From Heterodera schachtii (lineage: Eukaryota; Nematoda; Chromadorea; Rhabditida; Heteroderidae), in the NCBI GenBank assembly GCA_023374025.1, contig SIJG01000038.1:698452-762451 (forward strand): DNA of 64,000 bases, in the 5' to 3' direction. Position 1 is the stretch's first letter. Each line of letters starts with the position of its first letter. This document shows, one piece after another, positions 48,917 to 62,000 of the stretch. The notes under the pieces were generated by a model. The model saw only the letters and a program-made list of their open reading frames with translations. It was not told the DNA's origin and made no database searches. Both the position numbers and the translations under genes were made by a program.

Positions 48917-50422
48917 CTGATTTTAATTACCATTTTAATTTTGTTATTTTAATTTATTAAATTTATATTGCGGCAATTAATTTCTTGGCAAAATATTTGG
49001 CGCATGAATTGTTTATAAGTTATTTGAAAATCAGAAGTGGTCACTTTATTTTATTTTGTAAAAAGTATTATTCCTAATATTTTTTTGGTATATTTTAAAA
49101 ATTGATGTGAAAATGCGAAAATATCGGTCAATTCTGCGTCCGCAGGCAAGCCAAACTCCATTTTGTTCACAATTATTTAAATTTTTATTTTCTCAGGAGT
49201 CCATTCATGTCTTTCTTTAATTTATTTTATTTTTATTTACAATCATTTTATATTTAAATAAAGTAAATTTTTTATTTACTAATTGTTGTGTTTTTCATTA
49301 CTGCTTATTTAATTTTTATTTCAATTTGAATAAATTTCTTGCGAAATTTCTTTTTATTTTTTATTTTTCTGACTCATTTTCAATAAAGTTTTTTAATTTT
49401 TTTTTTATTTCTACTTAATTGAATTTATTTATTAAATTTTTAAATAGCAAACCTGATTTTAATTCATTAATGTTTGTTATTCAATATACAATCAAATATA
49501 TGATAGATGTCGTCTAAAAGTATTTATTAACTTTTTTTTTTCAATGTTCTCCAATATATTTTTTTATAAATAATATTTATCCAATTTATTAATTAAAAAA
49601 ATTCTTATAATTCCAAATTTTGTAAATTTAATAAATATTTTAATGTTAATAGAAAAAATTAAAGATATTAATAATAATAAAAATAAAAATATGTTAATTA
49701 CAATTTTTGATGAAAATTTTCTTGTAAAGAAATGATTGTGCAAAAAATAAAACTGTATTCAACAAAATAAAATCTTTTCTAAAAAATAGCATACTAAAAA
49801 ATTAAATTAAAAATTAAAAATAATGAATAATTTATAAATAAAACCTGTAAAATTATAAAAAAATATTGTTACAATAAAGCAAAAACAACTGAAAATTTTA
49901 AATAAATATCAAATATCGGTCGTCATTCTCTTGTGCAATGATTAAAATAAATTTTACTATAATTAATTACACTTAATTATCTTTAAATTAGAGATCAGCA
50001 TTTTCCAAAACACATTTTTTCAGCGTTCAAAACATGAATTAAAAAGTTATACTGGCTAAATATTTAGCAATTTATTGGTTCATTATTATTGGCAACAAAC
50101 AATAATTTTATCATTTAAAAGTATTTTAAATTATTTTTTTATTCTAATTATAATTTATATAGAAAAATATTTAAATGGTTGAAATAAGATTTATAGTTTT
50201 TTTTAGAAAATATTAGAAAAAAGTCAAAAATTAAATTTAAACATTAAATAAATAAATCTTAACATTAACGAAAAATGAAAATAATCACGCCAAAATTTTT
50301 TCTTATTTGTATAAATAAATTTAAAAATTTTATCGTAATATGATTATTCTTTAAAACTTGTTTAAACAATAATATTCAATATAAAATGTAAATGCATTGA
50401 ATGGTTATTTTACGGATAACTG
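48917..50422. other. AT-rich stretch upstream of the macro-OTU gene
   Basis: At 49113-49220 a GC-richer patch is open on both strands (plus MRKYRSILRPQASQTPF; minus from ATG 49161, MEFGLPADAELTDIFAFSHQ). The minus version could be a first exon of the macro-OTU gene, but it has no usable donor before its stop. Otherwise nothing. Confidence 0.4.
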
Positions 50423-50515
50423 TCATTTGTTATCGAGATGTTGCCTGGACTTACTATCTGTGCGGTTACCTTTTATTTTTTTAAAGTAGCGTAAGGTTTT
50501 GGCAATACTTACTTT
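50423..50515 (-). other. Candidate C-terminal exon
   Basis: A minus-strand frame with SIAKTLRYFKKIKGNRTDS and KSRQHLDNK before TGA, basic and GC-richer than the flanks. Possibly the last exon of a unit including 51098-51205 or 51645-51698. Unrecognised. Confidence 0.25.
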
Positions 50516-51097
50516 TTATTGTTAATATTCTTATATTTAAACAGCATTTGTGTTAAATTTAAGCAAAATTCTTCTTCTTGTTGTTCTTCGAGCTTTACGT
50601 TTTGTGTGACGATTTCGTTCATTTTTATCATTTAATTTGCAATATGTACGCATTAATTGCTTATTTTTTATCGTGTTCTTATTGAGACATCTAGCTAAAT
50701 TTTTAAATGTTCATGGCTAATTTATATTAAAATACTTTTAGTTGAAAGATCGGTTGATTTATTATTGTTTTTTGTTATTTGAATTTACAGTTTTTAGTGC
50801 AAGTCAGTATTATTTTTTGTTTTTATTTATTGAACAGTTAATTTCTATGATTGATTTATTTAAATTGAATTCTATTTACTACAAAATATTTTACTTTGCT
50901 AGAAAAAAAAAAATTTAGTTATTGAATATTTGCACATGCCACAAAACCTGAGCTAAGAAGGATAGCTGTACAAACAATAAATTTATTATTGAAAATAGAT
51001 ACAAAGAAAGAGTAAAATAAATGAAAAATCCAAAGTTTTTAATTTTTCGGTTTATTATTTTAAATTTTTTATATACTATCTTATTTTAATGTGAAAT

Positions 51098-51205
51098 TTA
51101 TTTCGGGGATGGTAAATTTGGCACCATAGGAATCCGTATATGATTGTTGTTTTTATCAGACTCGAAGTTGCGTAAAATGCATGAAGGAATAAAGGTGCAA
51201 AATAT
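51098..51205 (-). other. Candidate terminal exon
   Basis: A minus-strand frame of 35 codons with CILRNFESDKNNNHIRIP and MVPNLPSPK before TAA. Protein-like composition, unrecognised, no clear acceptor. Confidence 0.25.
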
Positions 51206-51644
51206 TTATTAATTTCATTTTTCCTTGTTTCGATCTAAAATATGATTTAGCGAAAATAAAATATTTTCTAATATAAGTATTAATAATTTTAGCTATTTAT
51301 TATGGATGTTGAATTTGATTTTATTTATTATGCAAACTTAATTTTAACAACTAAAAAAGCATAAGTTAATAATAAAACAAGTGGATTTCAAATTATTTTT
51401 TTTGCAAATTATTTTTGTAAATTTGGAGTAAATAAATAATTAATCTTTTTTTATCTGATTAAGTTTTAAATGTTTTTGTTCTTTTGTTTTTTAATAAACT
51501 TCGTTCATTTCAGTAATAAACAGATGACTTTATTTTCTATATTATATATTGAGAACTAATAGTGTTCATTGAGTAATTTATTTTCATAATAACTTACAAT
51601 CAGTTTTTTTAACTTTAATTGGTGGTGGCCCAACTTTTCTGAGT

Positions 51645-51698
51645 TCACGACGCGAGTGATTCGAAATACTCCTTAATAGCCTGCAGCGGATTGCTCAT
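51645..51698 (-). other. Candidate first exon or tiny ORF
   Basis: Minus strand ATG (51698) starts MSNPLQAIKEYFESLAS and reaches TGA; GTGAAC just before the stop could be a donor. An alternative frame (GVFRITRVVNSEKLGHH...) runs on to a good GTAAGT donor. The two readings are mutually exclusive. Confidence 0.25.
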
Positions 51699-54600
51699 TT
51701 ATTTTGAAATCTAATTATAAATATTAAACAAATTTAGTTTTATTTTTAAGTTGATTTCGTTTATTGTAAATAATAATATTTATCTGCTGTAAAAAAGTTT
51801 TTTTAAACGTTGACCAACTTTTAAATTTATAAGCCCCTTCAAATTCAACTTATATTTGAGTCTTCTGACTTAAAATGTTTATTAAATTATTAATTAAATT
51901 TCAATCCAACAACTTATAAAATTTTTTATTATAGCAATGAGAATATTTGCCTTAATGGCTAAGACTATATTACCCGAAGGTTATTATTTGGAAGGCTTTT
52001 AAAAAATTGAGCGGTTAACAAAAAATGAATTTGTTTTAATTGTTTGAAAAGGTTGGTAACCTGCTTGTTTTCTTACTTTTTTAAAATGTTTCTAATATTT
52101 GAGATTAATTTATTGCATATTTTTCATATATATTTATTGATGATTATTTAAGATGAAATTTTATTTGATGTATAATAAATTATTTCAAATACACGGAAAC
52201 AACTGAAAAGATCAATCCTAAAAATTTTCATTCTAATACAACAATCTAAGAGCAGAGCTAAAAATATTCTTCCCATTTTTTATGAGGATAATCATAAATT
52301 TAATTAATTTTTGTTTTTAATATTTTCAATATTAAATGCTCTATCAAATTTGTACAATCGAGACTTTGGGATGTGTGCCGCTGCATTAATTGCGCAGTTG
52401 CTGCTGTAACCCAGAAAATCTTTTTTTATGTGACATTTTAAATTCAACGCCACTGTAAGATTTGCAATTATTAACCCAATAGACTTGAAATTGAAAAAAT
52501 AAAAATTTTGAAATATGTGAAAAAAAATACAAAATTTAAAAATCCGCCACCCTGTGGCACATTTCTTAACTCGGCACTTTTTCCCCAAACTTATAATTTA
52601 AATATATTAATCAAACCTGAATTTTATATTTCTCTTAAAAGTATTTTTGCTTAATTTAAATGTTTTTAAATCATTTCAAATTAACATTTTGTATTTTGAT
52701 ATACAACACTTTTAAAAATCAATCGTTCAATCAACAATTATTCAAGAAAATTATGTTGCTAGGTAATCCATGGATTTGTAAAATTTTTTTTATTATTATT
52801 ACATAAAATTTATCAAAGATATGACAATAATAAATCAAAACTTAATAATATTAATAAATTAAAATAATTGATTAACAATTTAAACATTTTAATTATTAAA
52901 TTAAATCAAACATTTAAGACACTAAAAAAATAAAAAAGAGTAAAATTCAGCATGAGCAAATCTAAAATAATATTATTATAAAATTTATTTTATTAAAAAA
53001 AAGAATTTTTAATTTTTAGTTCAATTATTTTAAACAAAAATTCTTAATAAATAATTTTATTGTAACTATTTATAAATAAATTATAATCTTCTTAAATGAG
53101 GAAATATAATGCCATAAACTAAAATTAGCAAAAATAATGTTTCACATTTATATATAAAATTATAATCAAAAGAATCTCGATGTAAAATTTTATAAATAAA
53201 TAAATATTTTTAAATTGCCAAAAATTATAAAATGTTCTTTTGAAAAAACAATTTGTAACTGAATGATTATTCACAATCGCACATTAAATAAATAATAAAT
53301 CCCATTCATAAATGGCGCACATGGCCCACAAAAATCCAACAGAGCTTTTTAGCGAGTAATAATTAAATAATTTGCAAAATATTTATCAATTTGAATAATT
53401 CATGAAAAATTTCTTTATTTTTTAAATTTTTTATACATTAATTTAAAAGTTTAACACAATTATATACTAATTACAAAAAGAAATAATAAACAAATAAATA
53501 AAAAATGATATTGAAAGATTAGTGTAAAAGGAATAAATGAATAATAGAATTAAATATTATTATTTAATAAATATACCTCTAAAGATTGAAAAATTTATAT
53601 TGGCATGCCAGCAATAAACTTAACATTGCTGTCGGGACAATAAACATTTAAATTTTATTTTCAGTCATATTTTACAATGATTTAGTTATTTAAAGCATTA
53701 AATTGCATATAATATTAAATTTTTTTATGGTGCTTAAAAAGCAATTCATTGGGTGAAAAATGAATAGACACAAAACGTATAGAGGTTCAGCAGGGCGTTG
53801 TTTCTCTTCACTATTATTATTTAATTAATAATTAATTTTATAAAAAAGCTTAAAAAATATATAAAAATATTAATTTTCGAAAAAACACCAAATATTTAAA
53901 ATAATAAAAAAAAGTCAGAAAAATTTTTAATACCAGCAAACGAAAACAGAAAGCATTCATATAAAACAAAACGCCAAAGAATAATAAAATTTGACAATTC
54001 AACAATAATGTGATTCCTGAAATGGATGTCGTGTGAAAATTCTAAATAGAGTTAATGTAAAGAGATTATTGTAAATAAATACAACGTTTGGATAAATATC
54101 TACGGTAATCAAATGATGGTTTAAAAATTCATATGTTCCAAGGAATATGTATTATTAATTTAAAAGAAACTAACAAATTTTGTGACTTACATGCCATTGG
54201 CGGCTTTACCATATAATTATCATGCTAACAATTAATTATAAAGAAATGCCTTAAAAATGAAATTAAATAAAATAAATTTTATTAAATTTCTATAATTTTA
54301 AATTATTTTTTATTAAGCAATTTATTTCAGATAATTGCGAACTCTGCAATGAATTTAAAAATTATTTTTTAATTTTATAGTGAATTGCAAATTTAAAAAG
54401 ATATTAAATTCGTATTGAGTTTCTTCAATAATGTACTAGAATTCATCGTATTACTTTAATTTTGATGAAGGTTGTTATGTATTACGTGAATTTTATACAT
54501 TCAATATTTATTTATGTCTGAAAAAAGCGTATATTAAACAAAAGATTTTTCATTATTTATGATTATTGTTTAAAATATATACAATTTATTCATTTGGTGG

Positions 54601-55526
54601 CCGATCATTTCGTCACTGAGAAATAATTAAAAAAATATTAGTTAAATATTAACCGTTGTATTGTTAAATTTTATGTATTATATTATACTACAATTTGGTA
54701 TTTCATTTATAATTTTTTTTTGAATAATGTTTAAAATAATAATTTTATTTTATAATATAATATAAATTTCATTATTTAAAGATATTCAAAAAATAATAAT
54801 GATTTATTTTACAACTCGTTTTTATTTATTTTTACTTTTCACCAATTATCTAGTCCGCAATTTTTTTTAATTATAATTTAAATAATGAAAAATTGTTAAA
54901 AGCTTAAGATAGAATTCGTTAGATTTCGGTTTTAATAATAAAGTTTCAATTCATTAAAAATTATGTTTCACTCATCTTCTTGATACAAGGTCTGTACATT
55001 TCTGAGATATTTCACTGAATAATTAGTAATAAATTGCAAATATTTTGAGAATTTTTTTCATTTTGAGCTACTTCTCGATAAACTATTTAGAAATAATCTT
55101 TGGTGCGATCAGATTTTTTATAATTTTATAAGAAATAATGATTATTTGTGATGAAGTAACTCTTAGCAGTACTTATTTTGTTGATACTTTGAATTAATTG
55201 TATATTTGTTCATTAAATTTTAGTTCGGATTATGTTTTATTTTATGATAAGAGAAATATTTGATTTATTTATTATTATCTACTTTTCTATTCTGTTGTTA
55301 TTTGCAAATTTTTTTTTTTCGTCATATAATTAATCGGCAATTTTAAAATTAATTTATTAATTAGTGAACAAATTTTAACCTTCATAAAGCTTTTGTGTTA
55401 TTTCAATAAACAATTTCCAATTATTGGTTTCTTAAACCATTTTGAGAATAAATTAATATAACCTGTATGATTATTTTCTAAACAATAATATTAATATTTG
55501 CTATTTTAATTTTCTTCAGAGTATTA
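51699..55526. other. AT-rich stretch, no supported gene
   Basis: 52330-52588 (minus) is a GC-richer patch in which two frames are open (one with NLKCHIKKDFLGYSSNCA, the other with VEFKMSHKKRFSGLQQQL). No family recognised. The rest is A-rich to about 54400, then T-rich. Confidence 0.45.
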
Positions 55527-55534
55527 AAAACTTC

Positions 55535-56087
55535 GGTACTTATGTCGTTTACAGCCCATAAAAAAAAATTTTTAAAACAATTTATAAACATTTCTAGGGG
55601 GTTTTCGGGGTCGCTGACCACGAATCTGACATTTATTTCGACCAATTTTGAATCCCGAACCCGAACTCGAACAAAAAGTCGAGTACAAAATTTTAAAAAT
55701 ACTCGCTTTTGTTCCTAAAATGACCCAAAACAATCTAAATGAAGTCATACCCCATTGCAACACCAAAACATGATCATTCTGTACACTTACGAACATAAAA
55801 AGCGAGTTCGGTTGCCGGGTAGAAGAAATTGCTCAATATGAATGTCAGATTAGTGAACAGCGACCCAGAAAACCCCCCAAAACAAGTTTTCATGACTTTA
55901 TTGAACAAAATTTTTCTTTCAAAAAAGTGTGGGCCATTGGCAGACTTGTTTGAATTCTGATTCGGGGTTCGAAATTAGTGCAAATGAATGTCAGATTCGT
56001 GATCAACGAGCCCGAAAACCCCCTAGAAATGTTTATAAATTGATTTAAAAATCATTTTTTTTAAGGGTTGTAAACGACATAAGTACC
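55535..56087. mobile_element. 553-bp MITE with about 115-bp terminal inverted repeats
   Basis: The left end GGTACTTATGTCGTTTACAG and the inverted right end agree over about 115 bp, including ATTTATAAACATTTCTAGGG and CACGAATCTGACATT. Exact 8-bp duplications AAAACTTC flank it (55527-55534 and 56088-56095). The 8-bp duplication fits hAT, P or Merlin; a GG start is more like Merlin. The interior has no credible protein. Confidence 0.9.
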
Positions 56088-56095
56088 AAAACTTC

Positions 56096-59000
56096 TACCC
56101 TGCATAAAATGCAATTAAAATCAATATTTCCATTAAGATAAGTATTGATATGATGAAATTCATTCATTTAAACAATCTTAGTGTTTTGTTAAATTAATTA
56201 AAATGTGGAAATAATTCTTAATAAAATTTATTAAGCTTTTGAAACTATAAAAAAATATCGCCCAATAAAATAAAGAAGATTAACATGAAATAATAGTTGA
56301 AATTATGGTTCAAAATACATGCAAAAGTGAGGATATCTATAAATTTATAAGGTACATTATTTAATAACAACAAAATGCATAAGCATAATATTATCATCAC
56401 TTAAAACATATACTAATTATTTCAAAACTTAATCTATAAATTTAAAATTCCAAAATGGCATATTTTGATATTTTTTAGGAAAATAAAAGTCAAAATAAAG
56501 TGAAATGTATATATCTACTAATGATTTTATTAATTCTTAGAATCTATTAGTTCCATAAATTTGAGTTTAACGAAATTGTCTCACGACCATTAGATCATTT
56601 AAAATTACATTTTTAAATACATTTATTTAATTAAATTCCTTAATAAAATCATATCAATGACAATAAATATTAATTTTGCTATATTTTTACTGATTTTTCT
56701 TGATTTAGATCAAAACAATATTCTCTTAATAAAATTAAGATAACATCAGAATTTATCAATTAAAAATGCAAAACTCTATTAACACAGTTTTTACAAAGTA
56801 AAATTAAGAAATTCAAAAGAATAGCTGGAATAAAATGGTGTGACTGAGAGAAAGCACGATTTATGCAAACAATAATACCTTTTTATATTTATTAAATATT
56901 TTTTATAAACTAATAAAAAAATTTCTCTTTTATTGTCTTTATAAAAAATGTTGTAAAATAAAATTTTACAAAAAAATTAATCTATTACTAAGTATTGTAA
57001 ATTTTGAGTTGCAAATGAATGGTAACTTATCCGTAATTTGTCATTTATTATTACAAAAGAATACTTTTTTAAAATAAATATAACAACAAGTTTTAAAAAT
57101 AAAGATAAATATTGTAAAAGGCTAAATAATTTGACGTGAACAAATATATTTTTTAATTAATGCCGTACATATTATCTGAGAAAATTCTGCAAAACCATAT
57201 AAAAATTATTAAATAAATTTAGCTAAAGAAAAATAAAATTGAATAAAATAATGTCCAAAAAAGAATGTAGAACTTTTTTGTTTAACTGAAAAAGTACACG
57301 TTTATCCATATTAAGTTATAAAATAAATATTATTCCAAACATAACAAAAATAAAACATATTATCACAATGAAAAACAAAATTAAAGAATAATATAATATA
57401 AAAGATTAAAACGTACAGCGGTTAAAAGTTATAAATTATTGTTATACCCAATAACTAATAATAGCGTATCCAAGTCAATTTCGGCCCTAATTTCATCTAC
57501 ACAAGAAATCGAATTAAATGTTTTATGTATGTCGAACAAGACAAATAGAAATCAATTAAAAATAATATTAAGGATATTCTGGGAAAATTGATCAATGACC
57601 GATAGAAGAGACACAAAGTTGAGTAAATAAAATTTTTAGTTATCAAATATAAATTTAAATTAAGACAATTACATTAAATTATCAAAGGCAAAATAAATAT
57701 TAAGCAATCTCTGGTAAGCTCACAAAAAAATGATTTTATCCTATGATAAAGATATAACAATACTGTAAATTCCTTTCGCAAGAATAAGAAAGATATAATT
57801 CAATAAACTATTTTCTTTCAATAAAAGGAAGAATGTTTAAAATAATAAAGTTTAAAATATAAATTTATAACTAAAAAAGTCTGATAAAGGGAAACCTTTT
57901 AATGAGCAACTTATTCAATAGAAAAAAATAGAGGCAGTAATAAATAATAAGCAAAATTTAAAATTATAAATAAATTAGTATTAAATCAAACGAAAATAAG
58001 ACTAATAAAAGCGTAGACAAAGGAAAATTATATTAAAATAGCAATTGATTTTACATTTATATGGCTAATTGTAAGAGCATTAAGAAAAAACTTATTGTGC
58101 ATCAAGTGATTTTTTTTATTCAAAATGAATATGTTTGCACATCAAAAGTTAAAACATTTCTAGAAAAAATTGTTATAAAGATGGGAAATATATATAAAAA
58201 AGCACTATTTTAAGTAAAATCTAAAATTTTTCATGTTCAGTTTATTGTAATAACAAAAGTGAATAAACATAAAAATCTTGAAAAATCAATATTCGATAGC
58301 TTAATCGTACAAACGTATCGCATAATAAAATCAATATGTACTAATTAAATATTTTTTGTTTTTTAAAATTTGATTATTAGTTTAATTTATGTTGAAACAC
58401 AACGATTTCACGCAAAAACATTTATCTTTGTTCTGTTGTTAAATAATATATTGCTTTATATTAATATTTGCTAATTTTTAGACTTGTTAAAAATGACATT
58501 TATTGATATAAAACGATGATATTTTAAAAATATTATATGATTATTAAATTTTATTCCTTAATTAATGATCGTAATTAAATTACAATTTTACTGTTATATG
58601 CCAAATAAGACGACTTTATTGTAATTATCTGAATGTTATTGAAAATTTTTGAAATTAATTATTTATTTATGTTTTTTTGGATTTAAGTATTTATTTTTTG
58701 CAAATTAGTATCAGTGTGAAACTGAAAAATCTATTTGAAGATAATAAAATATTAATGTTTTTTAATAAATCAATAAATCAATAATAGAAATTTAGTTTTA
58801 AAGAAAAATAAAATTGAAGCTCGTTCACACACAAGCAAATGAATTGATCGGTATCAATATTAATGTCGCAGCTGACGATGATAATAATTAACGTTATTTT
58901 TTATACTTTTTTTGTTTCGAAGCCATTTCTGTAGTTTGTCCGGCACTAAGGGATTATTTATTCATTTTGTAATAATTTGTTTTAATTTATAAATAAAATT

Positions 59001-62000
59001 TACTATTATTTACAACATATAATAATTTTACAATATATTTTTTATTATTACACGGAATTGCCTTTAATATGTAATTGTAAATTTTCTATTTAAAATAAAT
59101 TATTAATATATTTTTTAAATTTTTCATTTTCTATTTCTGAAATTTTGGTTTTTATTAGTTAAGTTAAATATTTTTTAGGATTTTCTTATAATTCGATATA
59201 ATTGTTCCCCATGGTGTGTGCGTTGAATGTGTATGCATTCTAAATATATATGAATAAAAAATTTACAATTCTTATTTTTTTGTTATGAATCATAATGAGC
59301 AGACAAACAAAATTTCATGTGTTCCTAATTTCCACGATTGCATTTATTATTAATTCATTACTTAAGATTGCATTCAATTATTTATTAAACTCGTCATTGT
59401 GAAACGATCAGTTTCTTCTCATATAATGTGCGTTAATTTTTTAATTCATAAAATAAAAATCGATATGTATAATAATAAAATTTACAATTTTTTTAGTTAA
59501 TAAACACAAAAAATTCCTTTTTATTTTTGTTGTTATCAATAGTTAATTTTTTGCATCAGATAATTTTAAGAAAATTTTTAAATCAAATTTGAAATTTTAA
59601 ATGAAAAACTTAAAAATGATAAAAGAAATAAATTCTATTACACTTTTTTAAATATTTATTTTTATATTGATAGCATTTTTTAATTATTTATATTTTACGT
59701 TTGTTTATTTTTTAATCGCATGTAAGTTTTAATATTAGTTTGTTTAATTTTCTCGTAGATATATAAATTTTTTGTTCGTTATATTTAATTTTGCTAATTA
59801 ATAAAGGTAAATTAAAAAAGTTTTCATTTTATTAGCAAATTATTATTTTGTTATTTAAAATTTTTTTATTTGTCGTTTAACATAATGATGATATTCTTCT
59901 TTTGCTATATCATAAATAATTTATTTAAGTCAATTTTGTTAAAATTTAATGGAAGAATCAAAGAAGTATTGTATTACAGGTTGGGGACTTTTTGTTCATT
60001 TTATAATAATCACATATAAATTAGGTAATATTTTTGAATTTTACATGTCATTTTTTATTTATTCGATTTTCTTTAATTTCGTATTTTTCTTTCATTCGGC
60101 GATCTCTGTTTTAATTAGTCAATTAAAATCTCAAGCAATTGTCGGTTCTTTTCTTCTAATTGTGTTGTCATAATTGAATTACCAAATTTCATTTAATATT
60201 TTTTACATAATTTCAAACTTTTACATTAACTGATTATTTATTATAAAATTTTATTAATACAAAATTTTTTTTATTGGTTTTTACAAAAATAACGAAGTTT
60301 TGAACTCATATTTTGTTTTACTCTATTCGATGTATGCTTAATAATTATTATTTTAAAAATATTAATGAATAGCTTTCAAATTAATTTTTTTTAATTGTCA
60401 GATAAAGATTAAAGAATGTAATTTTTATATAATAATTTATTAATATATTTATTAAATTAATAAATTATATATTATCCTGGCATTAATTTAAGTATGAATT
60501 GCCAATTCAATAAAATTTTGGAGATTTATTGATTTATATTATAGCAATTTTTTAATTTATTTGAGTTTAATTCATCTCTGCCTGAAGATGAACTATTTGT
60601 TGCATTGCGTATTTTGGATTCATGAACATATATTTAAAGCAAATTAATTCTTGGCGTAACCGTGTTTTTTGTTTTGATCTTGACATTAATCTAAATTGTG
60701 CTTATTTTTATCAATGAGTATTATTTTTCCTTACTTTAAGCATTTGAGTTCAAAAAAATTTATTTTTAGACATATCATATTATTTTTAGCTGAAGATTAT
60801 TAATTTGAAATAAACCTAATGATATCATTTTTTTCTTTGCTCATCAATGTTTTTATCATTTAAAATTATAAGAATCATAATTAATTTTTTCATCTCTTAC
60901 TTATAAATAGATTATTCATCTTGTCTTATTGCTTCTCTCAACGTGTACATAAAGAATTGAAAGTTTTATTAAATTTTTAGATACTTTGTTTTCAAATTTA
61001 AATATCCCTCTAAAAATAAGAAATTAAATTAAAATTGTTTTGAAAAGTCGATATTTCATTTTTTATATTTTAATTTCATTAGGATTTCAATTTTTTTAAA
61101 ATTTCTTTTGCATTAAATCTTTTATTTAATTTAAATCAGAAAATATTTTTAATTTTTTAGTTACAATGACATTGGATATACCTATAAATTAATAATTATT
61201 TAATAGATATTTACTTAATAAAAGTGAATTTTTTTTATTTATTTCCAAATAGATTTTCTTTTGGATTCTATTAATCCAACAATAGTTTTTATTTATATTT
61301 TCTTTTATACTTTTAAATATAAAATATATGGTTTTCGAAATGCTTCATATAATGTTAATAATCGAAATATATTTTGTTTATGTCATTTGTTAGTATTTAT
61401 TTTATAAGTTTTATTTTTATTATTTAAAAATGATGCATGAACATTAATTAGAATTGATTTCAATTGAATTATATTTAATTTTATTTGTAGAAAAGGAATA
61501 TGCTTTTAAAGAATGTTTCTGTTCTATAAAAATAAAGTTAGATTCTTATTGACTTTTTGGTTAAATTAGTGTAAATTGACTTGATTATTTTCATTAAATT
61601 AATTCTATAATAATTGCGGAAAATAAAATCGCTTTTTTCTTTTAAAGTGTAGCGTATTGTTTTCTTTATTGATGAGATTATATATGGTTTCTATCAGTAT
61701 TTCTATTTATTTTAAGTTTTACATTCAACGATATTTTTTTCACTATTTTTTATTATTTCTAAAAATATCATACCTCACGAAATGTAAATATGAAAAAGTT
61801 TCGTGGTTTAGTAATTCTAGTTTTATATAATATCATTTTTTTTATTAATGCTTCTTTTTCATAAATATCTCTAGTTATCGCAATCTTGTCGTCATCTTTT
61901 TTCTCCAGTTCAAATGAACTCTTGCGGATTAGGTTAGAGTATTTTATTCTTCAGTAAATATTAAGGATTTCTTTACACTTCTTTTGTTAGTTTTTATATT

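Noticed and set aside
59949..60173. A trypsin-like gene, suggested by YCITGWG at the start of a 74-residue frame.
   Set aside because: A seven-residue resemblance only; the rest is Phe/Ile-rich AT translation without other protease motifs.
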